Source of the DNA: Halorientalis sp.
GTDB taxonomy: Archaea; Halobacteriota; Halobacteria; Halobacteriales; Haloarculaceae
Direction: 5' to 3'
Assembly (NCBI RefSeq): GCF_028275115.1
Contig: NZ_JAQCNH010000091.1
Coordinates: forward strand, 1-61,928
Length of the DNA: 61,928 nucleotides
Position 1 is the first letter of the stretch. Every line of letters starts with the position of its first letter. This document shows positions 46,388 to 55,527 of the stretch, piece after piece. Under the pieces are notes generated by a model. That model was given only the letters and a program-made list of their open reading frames with translations. It had not been told where the DNA came from and made no database searches. A program made the position numbers and the translations under genes.

Positions 46388-46912
46388 CTATTCGGTCTCG
46401 ACGGTAGCGTGCGCTGTGCTGTCGTTGGCGTCCGTCGTGGAGAGGCTGGGGAACTCGTTTAGAGCGCAACGTGGACAGTAGAAGTTGTGTTTCTCAGACG
46501 ATGTCCATACGGGAACACCGGCGACGACGTACTCCCGACGAAAGCGGCGTGCGAGCCCACTACCGTTCTGCCCGGAACCGCACCTGACGCAGCGTTCGTG
46601 TCGGTCCTCTGCTGAGGAGACGGTTCCGCTCTCGACGGTTTCGACCTGACCGAACCGGGAGCGTTCGTGTCGTCGGTCGATCCGGCGACGAAAGCGTGGG
46701 CTGACGAACATTCCCGAGATAGCGAACAGGACCCCGAGTCCGAGGACGAGTGCTGGAACCAACGCGGTGGTAGTACCGGCCTGCTGTACGAGTCCACCGA
46801 GGCCGCTCAGGGACGCAGCGACACCGAGTACGAGCAGGAGCCATCCGGCCACCCCGTACAGCAGATCGGAGACGGTATCCGCGAGTTCGACGCTGGAGGG
46901 CTTCGAGGGCAT
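46388..46912 (-). CDS. Two-helix membrane protein with a zinc ribbon
   Basis: The 174-aa protein is called from MPSKPSSVELADTVSD; the longer frame to 47008 is less likely. Two helices (VAGWLLLVLGVAASLSGLGGL, in part, and ALVPALVLGLGVLFAISGMF) are followed by a cytoplasmic domain with CVRCGSG and YCPRCAL, a zinc-ribbon pair. It resembles haloarchaeal DUF8108-like proteins as I recall them. The function is unknown. Confidence 0.72.
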   Translation of the reverse strand: MPSKPSSVELADTVSDLLYGVAGWLLLVLGVAASLSGLGGLVQQAGTTTALVPALVLGLGVLFAISGMFVSPRFRRRIDRRHERSRFGQVETVESGTVSSAEDRHERCVRCGSGQNGSGLARRFRREYVVAGVPVWTSSEKHNFYCPRCALNEFPSLSTTDANDSTAHATVETE

Positions 46913-47358
46913 CTCACGACCGACGTTCGTGTATACTCTCCTAAAACCGTCGATGTTGCTGACCGGTCCGACACGTTCCGCTTTCAGCGTCGCTCGATGG
47001 TAGTCCACTCACCGTGACGGCCGACGTCGGCGCGGAGTTCCTGCTCTCAGTGGGTCTGCTGGAGAAGGCGTCTGCCTGCGACGACCGCGAGTGTCACGGC
47101 GCTCTCGACGGCAGTCGGTTTTCAGTTCGGGAGCGCAGTTCTGTCCGTCGTCGTCGTCGAGGAACCGACTCCCGCGTGTACTCTCGGTCGCACACTGTAC
47201 CAACCACACCCGACTCGTTCGACCCCTCGATTTCGTTCGCTAGGATGCTGCCGTAAAAACGCCCCTGAACCATCGTCGCACACTGGAGGGGTCGGTTTCT
47301 GACAGTGAAACAGTGGTCCCCTCTCTAATATCGGTCGACTCGGAGCCGCGAGTGGGTT
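46913..47358. other. Intergenic region, promoter only
   Basis: This 446-bp stretch holds no convincing gene. A TATA-like TCTAATATC occurs about 35 nt before the start of the next gene. Confidence 0.45.
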
Positions 47359-48225
47359 ATGAAGACACTCGGACGCATCAAGCGTGGGTACGTACTGATC
47401 AGACAGAGCATCTCCGTGATGCGCGAACACCCCCGGCTCGGGTTGTTTCCGGTCGTGAGCGGGGTCGCCAGCGTCGCGTTTCTCGCGCTCCTCGTCGCGC
47501 CGATGTTCGGTGTGTTGGCGATCGACCCTGGTGAGACGGTTACGCTCGTCACCGTCGGTGCGGCGCTTTTCGGCCTCTATCTCGGAACGGCGTTCATTTC
47601 GGCGTTTTTTACCGCAGGACTCGTCCACCAGACCCGAGTCGTGCTGGCCGGCGAGGAACCGTCGCTCCGGGCCGGTCTCCAGGGTGCCTGGGACGTCAAG
47701 GGGCCGCTATTCGCGTGGGCGGTCGTCAGTGCGACGGTCGGCGTCGTCCTCGACGCGATAACGAATTCGGATTCGTTCGTTACTCAGGCCCTCGCGGCCG
47801 TCTTCGGGGTCGCGTGGACGCTGATGACGTTCTTCGTCGTCCCGGTGATCGTCTTCGAGAAACCCTCGGTCAGGGCGATGTTCACGCGGAGCGCGAAGAC
47901 GTTCAAGCAGACCTTCGGCGAGACGCCGATCGGTCTCGTCGGTGTGAGTATCGTCGCGATCGTGGCCGCGTTACCGCTGTTGGCTCCGGGCGCGTACCTG
48001 CTGTTCGTGGCCGAGATGCCGGTCGCCGGCGTTCCGCTGCTCGTTGGCGGCCTCCTGGTCTCACAGCTGATCTCGTACACGCTCCGCGGGATCGTGAAGA
48101 CGTCGTTGTACTACTACGCGGCGGAGGGCGACCGTCCCGCGGAGTTCGGCGACGTTTTCGACGAACTGGCGGCATCCGCCGACACCTCGACGCCTGCAGG
48201 ACCGACGACTGGCGGGTCCCAGTGA
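47359..48225 (+). CDS. DUF6159-family multi-pass membrane protein
   Basis: This 288-aa protein starts MKTLGRIKRGYVLIRQSISVM and has about six helices: FPVVSGVASVAFLALLVAPMF, GAALFGLYLGTAFISAFFTAG, FAWAVVSATVGVVLDAI, LAAVFGVAWTLMTFFVVPV, GLVGVSIVAIVAALPLLAPG and GVPLLVGGLLVSQLISYTL. The signatures FFTAGLVHQTRVVLAGEEP and VIVFEKPSVRAM match the DUF6159 family. The role is unknown. Confidence 0.82.
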   Translation: MKTLGRIKRGYVLIRQSISVMREHPRLGLFPVVSGVASVAFLALLVAPMFGVLAIDPGETVTLVTVGAALFGLYLGTAFISAFFTAGLVHQTRVVLAGEEPSLRAGLQGAWDVKGPLFAWAVVSATVGVVLDAITNSDSFVTQALAAVFGVAWTLMTFFVVPVIVFEKPSVRAMFTRSAKTFKQTFGETPIGLVGVSIVAIVAALPLLAPGAYLLFVAEMPVAGVPLLVGGLLVSQLISYTLRGIVKTSLYYYAAEGDRPAEFGDVFDELAASADTSTPAGPTTGGSQ

Positions 48226-48444
48226 TACGGACGTCCGTGACTCGTTGCCGCCGCGCTATCCGAATCTGTCCCGCTCACTCGGCACTCGCCACCGTGACCG
48301 GTCGCAGACGTGGGAGTTGGGCGACCGTCGACTCGGGAAACCGAGTTCGGCACCGGGCAGAGGCCGGACCCATCCCGCGTCCCCGGACCGTTTCGGTGGG
48401 ACCGAAGAGGAAGTTTGAGGGAGGCGACAGGCGATGTGACACAC

Positions 48445-48729
48445 GTGAGTCCCACCGTCCACGAGATTCGGAACGCGATTCGAGCGACGACGGGCCGCTT
48501 CGAGCGGGAGGTCGATGCGTCGTTCACGAAAGAGGAACTGCAGGCGATCTGTGAGGCGCTCGGCGTCGGTGCCGACGACGCGGAGCGGCCGTCGACGACG
48601 CGGATGCGTCGACAGATCCGGGCGGCGGTTGGAGTCGCAGAGTCGGTGGAGACGGCGGACGACTCCACGTTCCGGAAAGCCGACCTCCGGGCGACTGCCG
48701 ACGCGGTCGGGGCGCCGTTCGACTCGTAG
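48445..48729 (+). CDS. Small helical haloarchaeal protein
   Basis: The 94-aa protein is called from GTG at 48445 (MSPTVHEIRNAIRATTGRFER); a GTG three codons upstream is possible. It is acidic and helical with two similar halves: VDASFTKEELQAICEALGVG and STFRKADLRATADAVGAPFD, each with F-K-(A/E)-(D/E)-L. The repeat suggests a tandem of SAP-like or HeH-like helices. No named family. Confidence 0.6.
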   Translation: MSPTVHEIRNAIRATTGRFEREVDASFTKEELQAICEALGVGADDAERPSTTRMRRQIRAAVGVAESVETADDSTFRKADLRATADAVGAPFDS

Positions 48730-48953
48730 TCGACAGCCACCCGGTGAGGTCGCCCGCTGTAGGTTTCGGGTCGGCGACCCGTTCCTCGGCCGACTCACGC
48801 ATACCGTTCGTCGTGGTACTCGAGCCGAGCAGACGGGTTCAGGCGAGCGACCAGTACGGAGTACGCATGCAGCACGACGGGATTCTGTCCCTTCGAGACG
48901 GCGTTCCGGAACAGTTTCGAGTGACTCCACTCGCCGGTGACCGCTGCCGGAAT

Positions 48954-49691
48954 CTATCCGATTATGTCGAGCATGAAGATTGCGAGGAAGCCGAGAAAAA
49001 ACAGCGTCGTCGAGACGGGCGTCTGTGGGACCTTGCCGGCCTTCACCAGCAGTTCCTCGGTGACGAGATACAGGAGCGCCGCCGCACCGAAAGCGAGGAC
49101 GAACGCTATCGTCGCCTGGGCCGCCCCCTCCAGGGTGAGCACGCCGACCGTGACACCGATTATCAACAGCACCCCGAACGTCGCCGGCACCGCGACTTTC
49201 CGGGCATTTCCCATATCTTCTGGCAGCGCGACGACGGCGGCAACCCCGAGGAACAACACCTCGATTGCGAGGGCCAGGGCGATTATGATCCCTGTGGCCG
49301 TCTCCTCGATGAACGTGACGGCAATCAGCACGCCGTCGATGAGCATATCGATCGCGATGGTGATGATGAGGCCAGCAGCGCCCGCGAGGTTGCCGCCGAC
49401 ACCTCGTTTCTCGATGGTCTTGCTGAGTTGGTGGATACCGAGCATCGCCACGACGCCGGTGGCGAATCCGGCGACGACCACCGTCGGTGATTTGTCGTGG
49501 ATGTCCGGCAGCAGTTCGGCCGCCACGGCAGCGAAGACGACGCCGGCAGCCAGGTGCTGTACGTTACTCTCCATCTGTGGTCCAGGGGCCCGGTAGACGG
49601 CGATCACGCCGCCGATCAGCGCGGCCACGACAGCCAGACTCGTGTACGGAAGGGCTTGTGTCAGTGTTCCAGCCACTACGTTCTTTATCAC
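48954..49691 (-). CDS. ZIP-family metal transporter
   Basis: This 245-aa membrane protein has about eight helices. The metal path residues appear in HLAAGVVFAAVAAELLPD and IAIDMLIDGVLIAV, where ZIP proteins have His or Asp and Glu. Further family features are LVTEELLVKAG and FFLGFLAIFMLDIIG. It probably imports zinc or another divalent metal. The His of the fourth-helix HxxxD/E is replaced by Asp (IDMLIDG), which may change specificity. Confidence 0.85.
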   Translation of the reverse strand: MIKNVVAGTLTQALPYTSLAVVAALIGGVIAVYRAPGPQMESNVQHLAAGVVFAAVAAELLPDIHDKSPTVVVAGFATGVVAMLGIHQLSKTIEKRGVGGNLAGAAGLIITIAIDMLIDGVLIAVTFIEETATGIIIALALAIEVLFLGVAAVVALPEDMGNARKVAVPATFGVLLIIGVTVGVLTLEGAAQATIAFVLAFGAAALLYLVTEELLVKAGKVPQTPVSTTLFFLGFLAIFMLDIIG

Positions 49692-49800
49692 CTACCGACA
49701 GGTAAAAACTCTCATTTGTCCGACCGGTTAGGGTCCGCGAACGCGCGAGCGTTCGCTCGCTCGACGGATACGGGTTCGGCCACCGACTCCCGGGTTGGCC

Positions 49801-50870
49801 TCAGTTGAGTGCGGTGGGGTCGTCGTGGTCGAGTGGGTCTTCGATATCGCCGATAATCGTCTCCAAGAGGTCGGTGACGGTCACCAGTCCGACCGCCTCG
49901 CCGTCCTCGATGACGAGTGCGAGTTCCTGCCGTTCGGTTTGGAACTGGTCGATCGCGTCACTCACGTCGGTGTCTGGCGAGAGCGTCATCGTCGGTGCGG
50001 CCAGTTCCGCGAACGTGCTGCTGCCGCTGGACAGCTCCTCACGGTGTTCGAACAGCGCCGGACTGTAGACGACACCGTGAAACTCCGTCAGATCGGCACC
50101 GACTAGTGGATATCTCGTGTGTGGGTGCGCTTCGAGTGTCTGGAAGTTCGACTCGGGACCGTCCTCGGTGGACAGCGCGACGACCTCTTCGGGGGGATCA
50201 TTACTTCTCTCACCGACTGCTCGCCGATAGTCAGTGCGTTCATGATCTCCTCACGGCGCTCCTCGGGGAGGTCGCCCTCTTCGAGTACCGACCCCAGCCG
50301 GTTTCGGAGGTCACCACGGGTTTCGATGACTTCTTTCTCCGTCTCCGTCCACGCCTGAGTCATCTCGACACCGAACAGGCCGAGCGTTGCCTTTGCGACC
50401 GAGTCACCGACCCAGATCGCCGGAGCGAGTATCTTTGCGAACCAGTACAGTGGTCGTGCCCCGTACCGCGCGACCTGTTTGGAGCGCTCAACGCCGAGGT
50501 ACGTCGGCGTCTGCTCACCGTGTGTGAGGTGGACCAGGTTGATGATGAGAAATCCGAGGAGCGAACCGGCCCCGACCGATGCGAGTGTGGTGTTCTCGAA
50601 CACCGGTTCGAACAACGCTGCCAGTCCGGGTTCGGCGATAATCCCCAGGGCGATGCTCGTCGCGGAAATCCAGACCTGACACGTCGTCAGATAGAACTCC
50701 AGGTCGTTGGTCATCTCCCAGGCGAGTTCGAGTCCGGGCGTATCGAACTCCGATTCGGGATACTGTCTGACACGGGTCAACGCGAATTCGATGGCGACGA
50801 AGTATGCGTTCACCAGGATGAGGACGATGCCACCGAGAATCCGCAACGCGATTTCGAACGGTTCCATCAT
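49801..50870 (-). pseudogene. CNNM/CBS-domain transporter split by a one-base frameshift
   Basis: The N-terminal part (start MMEPFEIALRILGGIVL at 50870) has the CNNM/DUF21 four-helix domain: YFVAIEFALTRVRQYPE, WISATSIALGIIAEPGL, LVHLTHGEQTPTYLG, then ERREEIMNALTIGEQSV and REVMIPP. At a run of six C (plus-strand G at 50191-50196) the frame is lost. One more C would restore VREVMIPPEEVVALST and a complete CBS pair ending LDHDDPTALN at 49801. The family exports or senses magnesium and related cations. Whether it is a real mutation, a sequencing error or programmed slippage cannot be told. Confidence 0.82.
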
Positions 50871-50942
50871 CCGTCTGTACCGACAGTGGATAAAAAAAAT
50901 ACCGTGCACAGCGGAACCTGACGCGCTCCGCAGAAGACACAC

Positions 50943-51450
50943 CGGAAACGCGGCCTCTCGAGGCGGTTCGTGAGGTGGACGCGCACCGCTCGAAGATGCG
51001 CATCAACACTGCTGGGCGAGAATCTACTGGCAGCCCGTCGATGACGACGAGATGCGGGGGGTCGAGCAGGCAAACGAGAGAGCGTTCGGTCGAGTACGGG
51101 ACGATTCGCTGACGCCGGAAGAACGAATCGAGTGAGATGGGGTTCGTCCTCGACGAACACGGGTTGACCGCCCTCGATTCGGGGGCCCGCTCGACGCTCT
51201 CGGCAGAACTCCGGGTCACCGGCAGCGGTCGAATCTGGGCGTTCCGATACGACGTCCACGGCACGAACCGTCTGGATAACCAGGTGCGGTTCACGGTCTC
51301 TCTCCGGTACAGTGTGGCCGGCTCGGCGACGGTGACCGAGCCGGGCTGGACGACCGAGGTCGAGTAGGTCACGTCCAGGTAACACCGCGGGCCAGTGCGA
51401 GCGGTTGCCCCTGGCGAAAGGATTTAGCGCCCCCATTCCCGACCATCGGT
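50943..51450 (+). other. Region with two protein-like fragments
   Basis: A short frame near 50988-51135 reads EDAHQHCWARIYWQPVDDDE and EERIE before a stop, and the frame 51137-51367 (76 aa) reads SAELRVTGSGRIWAFRYDVH and ends [10 protein letters not shown]. Both look like protein, but there is no start signal between them and no family. They may be the decayed remains of one gene. The cofD promoter lies at the right end. Confidence 0.35.
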
Positions 51451-52443
51451 ATGGTCACGTTTCTCTCCGGAGGCACAGGCACGCCGAAGCTCCTCCGGGG
51501 CGCAGACGACGTGTTCCCGCCGGCCGAGACGACCGTCGTCTGTAACACTGGCGACGACGTGGAACTCGGCGGGCACCTGGTCTGTCCCGACGTCGACACC
51601 GTCCTCTTTCTCGGCGGCGAAGAACTCGACCTGGACACCTGGTGGGGCATCGCGGACGACTCCACAGCTACCAACGACGAGCTTCACCGACTGGCCGACG
51701 CCGCCGGACTGGACAGTGGCCCACGGTATCTCCCGGACGAGCGCCAGACCGCGGGGCGGGCCATCGCACGGTGGCGGCGCTTCTCCGGCGTCGCGGAGTT
51801 CATGCTGATCGGCGACCGCGACCGCGCCGTCCACGTCACGCGAACTGGCCTGCTCGACGAGGGGCGGTCCCTCACTGCCGTCACGCGGACGCTGGCCGAC
51901 GCCCTCGACACACCGTGGGAGGTTCTGCCGATGAGCGACGACCCCGTGGCGAGCATCGTCCACACCCCCGACGGGCCGATGCACTTCCAGGCGTTCTGGG
52001 TCGGTCACGAGGGTGACCCAGCCGTCGACACCGTCGAGTTTCGCGGCGGTGCGGACGCCTCCGCGACCGACGCCGTGGTGACTGCGCTGTCCGAGCCGGT
52101 CGTCGTCGGTCCTTCGAACCCGGTCACCAGCGTCGGGCCGATGCTCACGGTCGACGGCATCGAGGCCGCACTGCGAGAGACGCCCGTAGTGGCCGTCTCG
52201 CCGTTCGTCGAGAACCGCGTCTTCTCGGGTCCGGCGGCGAAACTGATGGCTGCCGAGGGGTACGACCCCTCGACCGCCGGCGTCGCCGAGGCCTACGACT
52301 TCGCGGACGCGTTCGTCCTCGACAGCGCGGACGACACCGACCTCGACCGGCCGGTCGTTCGGACCGACACGCGCCTGGACACCGAGGCCGACGCTGAGCG
52401 CGTGGCTCGGTCGGTCCGTGAGGCGCTGGAGGTGGTGTCGTGA
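51451..52443 (+). CDS. cofD: 2-phospho-L-lactate transferase
   Basis: This 330-aa enzyme attaches phospholactate (or a related moiety) to the deazaflavin Fo to make coenzyme F420-0. The family start is clear: [20 protein letters not shown] with the GGTG loop, then [22 protein letters not shown] and WWGIADDS. The later segments [14 protein letters not shown] and [19 protein letters not shown] fit. It starts a four- or five-gene operon in which every junction overlaps by a few bases. Confidence 0.95.
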   Translation: MVTFLSGGTGTPKLLRGADDVFPPAETTVVCNTGDDVELGGHLVCPDVDTVLFLGGEELDLDTWWGIADDSTATNDELHRLADAAGLDSGPRYLPDERQTAGRAIARWRRFSGVAEFMLIGDRDRAVHVTRTGLLDEGRSLTAVTRTLADALDTPWEVLPMSDDPVASIVHTPDGPMHFQAFWVGHEGDPAVDTVEFRGGADASATDAVVTALSEPVVVGPSNPVTSVGPMLTVDGIEAALRETPVVAVSPFVENRVFSGPAAKLMAAEGYDPSTAGVAEAYDFADAFVLDSADDTDLDRPVVRTDTRLDTEADAERVARSVREALEVVS

Positions 52444-53216
52444 GCCGCGACGCCGCGCCGGAACTGCTGGACTTCCGGCCCCAGGTCGCGCTGGCCAGCC
52501 TCAGCGGTGAGGCCGACGCCGAGTGGGCGCGGGCCAGCAGCGAGTACGCCGGTGCGGCCGTCCTCGGGGGGGTCGCGCTGGACGAGGCGACCCGAGAGGC
52601 GGCCCGCGAGCTCGTGGCTCGTGACCGCTCTGAGTTCCTCCCCGCCGACCCCGTCGCGTTCGTCGACGAACAGCTGGCCGCGCTGAGTGACACGCCGCTC
52701 CAGGCCGGATTCAACGTCCGAACCACCGAACTGCCTCCGCTCGGGTCGGTCGCTGCCGTCTGTCACGACCGCGACGCGTTCGTGGAGATCAACGCCCACT
52801 GCCGACAGGAGGAGATGTGTGCGGCCGGCGTCGGCGAGACGCTCCTCCGGAGCCCGGACCGACTCCGCGCACAGGTAGACACTGCGGCCGAGACCGGCGC
52901 GACGGTGAGCGTCAAAGTCCGGGCGGAGGTCGACGGTGTCGACCTGCCGGCGCTGGCCGAGCGAATCGAGGCCGCCGGTGCGGACGCGGTTCACGTCGAC
53001 GCGATGGACACGGAGTCCGTCGTCGGCGACGTATCCGCGGCGACGGACCTGTTCGTTATCGCCAACAACGAGGTCCGGGACCGGGCTAGCGTCCGGGAGT
53101 ATTTGAACTACGGCGCGGACGCGGTCAGCGTGGGCCGCCCGAGCAACGAGCCGGCGGTCCTCGAACGGGTCAGTGACGCCACGACGGCCTGGTTCGCCGA
53201 GGGGGTCGAGTCGTGA
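52440..53216 (+). CDS. tRNA-dihydrouridine synthase-family protein
   Basis: This 258-aa TIM-barrel flavoprotein overlaps cofD by four bases. The motif [12 protein letters not shown] matches the N-x-x-C-R-x-x-E-x-C pattern of archaeal Dus-like proteins, followed by [12 protein letters not shown] and [10 protein letters not shown], where FMN and tRNA contacts lie. It is shorter than bacterial Dus (about 320 residues). It may reduce uridines in tRNA D-loops; the operon with F420 genes leaves other reductions possible. Confidence 0.82.
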   Translation: MSRDAAPELLDFRPQVALASLSGEADAEWARASSEYAGAAVLGGVALDEATREAARELVARDRSEFLPADPVAFVDEQLAALSDTPLQAGFNVRTTELPPLGSVAAVCHDRDAFVEINAHCRQEEMCAAGVGETLLRSPDRLRAQVDTAAETGATVSVKVRAEVDGVDLPALAERIEAAGADAVHVDAMDTESVVGDVSAATDLFVIANNEVRDRASVREYLNYGADAVSVGRPSNEPAVLERVSDATTAWFAEGVES

Positions 53217-54082
53217 CCCCACCGGATTCGGGTGTCGCGCCGCCGCCGGACCGCACCGTCGTCGAGAACGCCCAACTCGCCCTCCTGCTTGAGGTGACGG
53301 GGACGCCCAAGCCGGGCAACGTCGACCGCGCGCACGACTACGACGACCTGCGGTTCGAGCACTTCGTGGCCGGCGGCGTCGGCGCACGCCGTGGTCTCGG
53401 GCTGGCCGCAGACGGTGAGCGCCTGGGTCGGGCCTTCGAGCGCGCAGTCGCCGGAATGAGCCAGCAGGAAGCCGGCAACACGCAGTTCGGTGCCCTGCTG
53501 GTCCTCGTGCCGCTGGTGCGTGCCGCCGCGGAAGGCGACCTCTCGGGGAGCCACGCCGGCGAGCTCGCCCGGGAGACGACGGTTGCGGATACTGCCGACT
53601 TCTTCCGCGCCTTCGAGCACGTCGACGTGGCGGTCGACGACCCGCCGGAGGGCATGGACGCGCTCGACGTGCGCCGTGGTGTCGACGCAGTGCCTGCCAT
53701 CGAGGAGCGGAACGTGACGCTGTACGACGTGATGATCGAGTCGGCGGACATCGACGGTATCGCCCGCGAGTGGACCGGCGAGTTCGAACGGAGCGTCGAG
53801 GCCGCAGAGCGACTGCTCGAACTTGACGGGTCTGTTCCGGACCGGACGGCGCGTGTCTTCCTGGAACTGCTGGCCGAGGAACCGGATACGTTCGTCGCGA
53901 CCCAGCACGACCGCGAAACGGCCGTGCAGACCACCGAACAGGCGGCCGTCGCACTCGCCGGCGAGGCCGACCCGTGGACGCTGGCCAACGAACTCGTCGC
54001 CGAGGGAATCAATCCTGGGACGACCGCCGACCTCACGGCCGCGGCACTGTTCGTCGCGCTCGAACGGGGGCTGACGATATGA
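53213..54082 (+). CDS. CitG/MdcB-like triphosphoribosyl-dephospho-CoA synthase-family protein
   Basis: This 289-aa protein has the family features LLLEVTGTPKPGNVDRAHDY near the start, SQQEAGNTQFGALLVLVPLV, VTLYDVMIESADIDGIAREW and GEADPWTLANELVAEGINPG (in parts). In bacteria, CitG builds the citrate lyase prosthetic group; haloarchaea with no citrate lyase nearby must use it otherwise. It overlaps the dus-like gene by four bases and the next gene by four. Confidence 0.88.
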   Translation: MTPPDSGVAPPPDRTVVENAQLALLLEVTGTPKPGNVDRAHDYDDLRFEHFVAGGVGARRGLGLAADGERLGRAFERAVAGMSQQEAGNTQFGALLVLVPLVRAAAEGDLSGSHAGELARETTVADTADFFRAFEHVDVAVDDPPEGMDALDVRRGVDAVPAIEERNVTLYDVMIESADIDGIAREWTGEFERSVEAAERLLELDGSVPDRTARVFLELLAEEPDTFVATQHDRETAVQTTEQAAVALAGEADPWTLANELVAEGINPGTTADLTAAALFVALERGLTI

Positions 54083-54567
54083 GCGACGACGGTGAGGAGG
54101 AGTGGCCGGACCCGCCCGGAGCGCCGGGCAATCCAGTGAACCGCGACAGTGGTCGCCTTCCGGTGACCGCCGAGAGCGGGGCGCTGGCCCTCGGTGCGGG
54201 CGTAACAGTGGCAGTCCTGGGCTACGCCGTCGTCGCGCTGGTGACCGGACTCGAACAGTCGGCGTCGCTGTCGACAGTGCTGCGTCCCGGCGCGCTCGGC
54301 CTCTACCCGGGTGCTGTCGTGGCGGGTTGGGTCGACGGCGGGTCGCTCCGCCGGAGCGCCGACACCGCCTTCCGAGCCGTCTTCGTCGCGACGACGCTGG
54401 CCCAGGGCGCGCTCTTTCTGCAGGCCGACGCGCCGGCAACCTTCCTCCTGCTCGGGCTGATGGGCGTCGCCGTGGCGTACGCACTGCCAGCGACGCTGTT
54501 CGGGGCCGCAGGCGGCGCGCTCCGCCGATGGCTCGAAGGCGACCGGGGGGTGGACACCGATGTCTGA
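54079..54567 (+). CDS. Membrane protein between CitG-like and DUF447 genes
   Basis: The 162-aa protein starts MSDDGEEEWPDPPGAPGNP with an acidic, Pro-rich start, then about four helices: GALALGAGVTVAVLGYAVVAL, LYPGAVVAGWVDGGSL, AVFVATTLAQGALFLQ and FLLLGLMGVAVAYALPATLFG. It overlaps both neighbours, so it is part of the operon. Function unknown. Confidence 0.75.
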   Translation: MSDDGEEEWPDPPGAPGNPVNRDSGRLPVTAESGALALGAGVTVAVLGYAVVALVTGLEQSASLSTVLRPGALGLYPGAVVAGWVDGGSLRRSADTAFRAVFVATTLAQGALFLQADAPATFLLLGLMGVAVAYALPATLFGAAGGALRRWLEGDRGVDTDV

Positions 54568-55153
54568 GGGCTGGCCCGTCACCCTGCGGGGCGTCACCGA
54601 GTCCGTGGTCACGACGCTCGGACCGAACGACCGCTGGAACATCGCTGCGCTGGGCCTCCACGCACCAGACGGTGACGCGGGCGCGGCCAGTTCCGTCACC
54701 GCACGAACCTGGGGCCGCACTCGCACCTGGCGGAATTTCCGCGAGCGCGGCGGGGGCTACGTCCAGTTCATCTCCGACCCGCACACTTTCGCCGAGGCCG
54801 CCATGACCGTCCGCGAGGAAGCAGACCCAGTACTTTCGAGTGCCGACGCCTGGGCGCGTGTCTCCGTCGAGCGAATCGACGCGGGCGAGGACGGCGACAC
54901 GCAGTGGGTCGACTGGGCGCTCGAACCGGTCGAAGCCGCCGTCGAGCGCGAAACCGTCCCCACCACCAACCGGGGCTACTACGCCGTCATCGAGGCGACA
55001 GTTGCGGCGTCCCGACTGGACGTGCCGGCGTACGACCGAGCCGAACTGGAGTCCCGGCTCGACTACTTCGCCGACGTGGTCGAGCGCTGTGGCGGCGAGC
55101 GTGAGCGAACGGCGATGGAACTAGTTCGGGACCACTCGCTGTGGGACGGATAA
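54560..55153 (+). CDS. DUF447-family putative flavoprotein
   Basis: This 197-aa protein has the DUF447 pattern: ESVVTTLGPNDRWNIAALGLH, TWGRTRTWRNFRERGGGYVQF, WVDWALEPV, TTNRGYYAVIEATVAASRLDV and DYFADVVERCGG. Structures of the family show FMN-binding split-barrel folds, from memory. It ends the cofD operon. CitG-like and DUF447 genes occur together in methanogens and methylotrophs near tetrahydromethanopterin genes, as I recall, so a pterin or F420 link is possible. Confidence 0.88.
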   Translation: MSEGWPVTLRGVTESVVTTLGPNDRWNIAALGLHAPDGDAGAASSVTARTWGRTRTWRNFRERGGGYVQFISDPHTFAEAAMTVREEADPVLSSADAWARVSVERIDAGEDGDTQWVDWALEPVEAAVERETVPTTNRGYYAVIEATVAASRLDVPAYDRAELESRLDYFADVVERCGGERERTAMELVRDHSLWDG

Positions 55154-55216
55154 AAGTCCACCCGTGGGGTTCCTTTCGAACCCTTTTTCAGAATCGGGTG
55201 AGCAGTTAGAATTAAC

Positions 55217-55408
55217 ATGGCAATTAAACCGGCCTACGTCAAAAAGACGGGGACGATTCTGATGGAGCGATACCCCAAGGCCTTCGGACACGACTTCGAG
55301 CACAACAAGGAACTGGTCACTGAACTCACCAACATCGAGTCCAAGGGCGTCCGAAACCGCATCGCGGGCTACATTACCAACAAGCAGGGCGCGCAGGTTC
55401 CCGCGTAA
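55217..55408 (+). CDS. rps17e: Small ribosomal subunit protein eS17 (S17e)
   Basis: This 63-aa protein is the archaeal eS17: MAIKPAYVKKTGTILMERYP, then FEHNKELVTELTNIESKGVR, RNRIAGYITNK. It is a helical 30S protein. The short leader and TATA-poor upstream suggest a transcript separate from the cofD operon, although only 60 bp separate them. Confidence 0.96.
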   Translation: MAIKPAYVKKTGTILMERYPKAFGHDFEHNKELVTELTNIESKGVRNRIAGYITNKQGAQVPA

Positions 55409-55527
55409 TCTCGACTTCTCTGTCGACACTCCGGCCGGACAGTGACGACGCCACCGCCGTTGCCCGGTCCACGCCCGACCACTTTCCAAATTGTTTTGAG
55501 GAGCCCCGGCCGTAGCAGTGGGTACCA

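Noticed and set aside
47122..47628. 168-aa charged minus-strand frame over the DUF6159 gene start
   Set aside because: It overlaps a clear membrane protein gene and has no family features.
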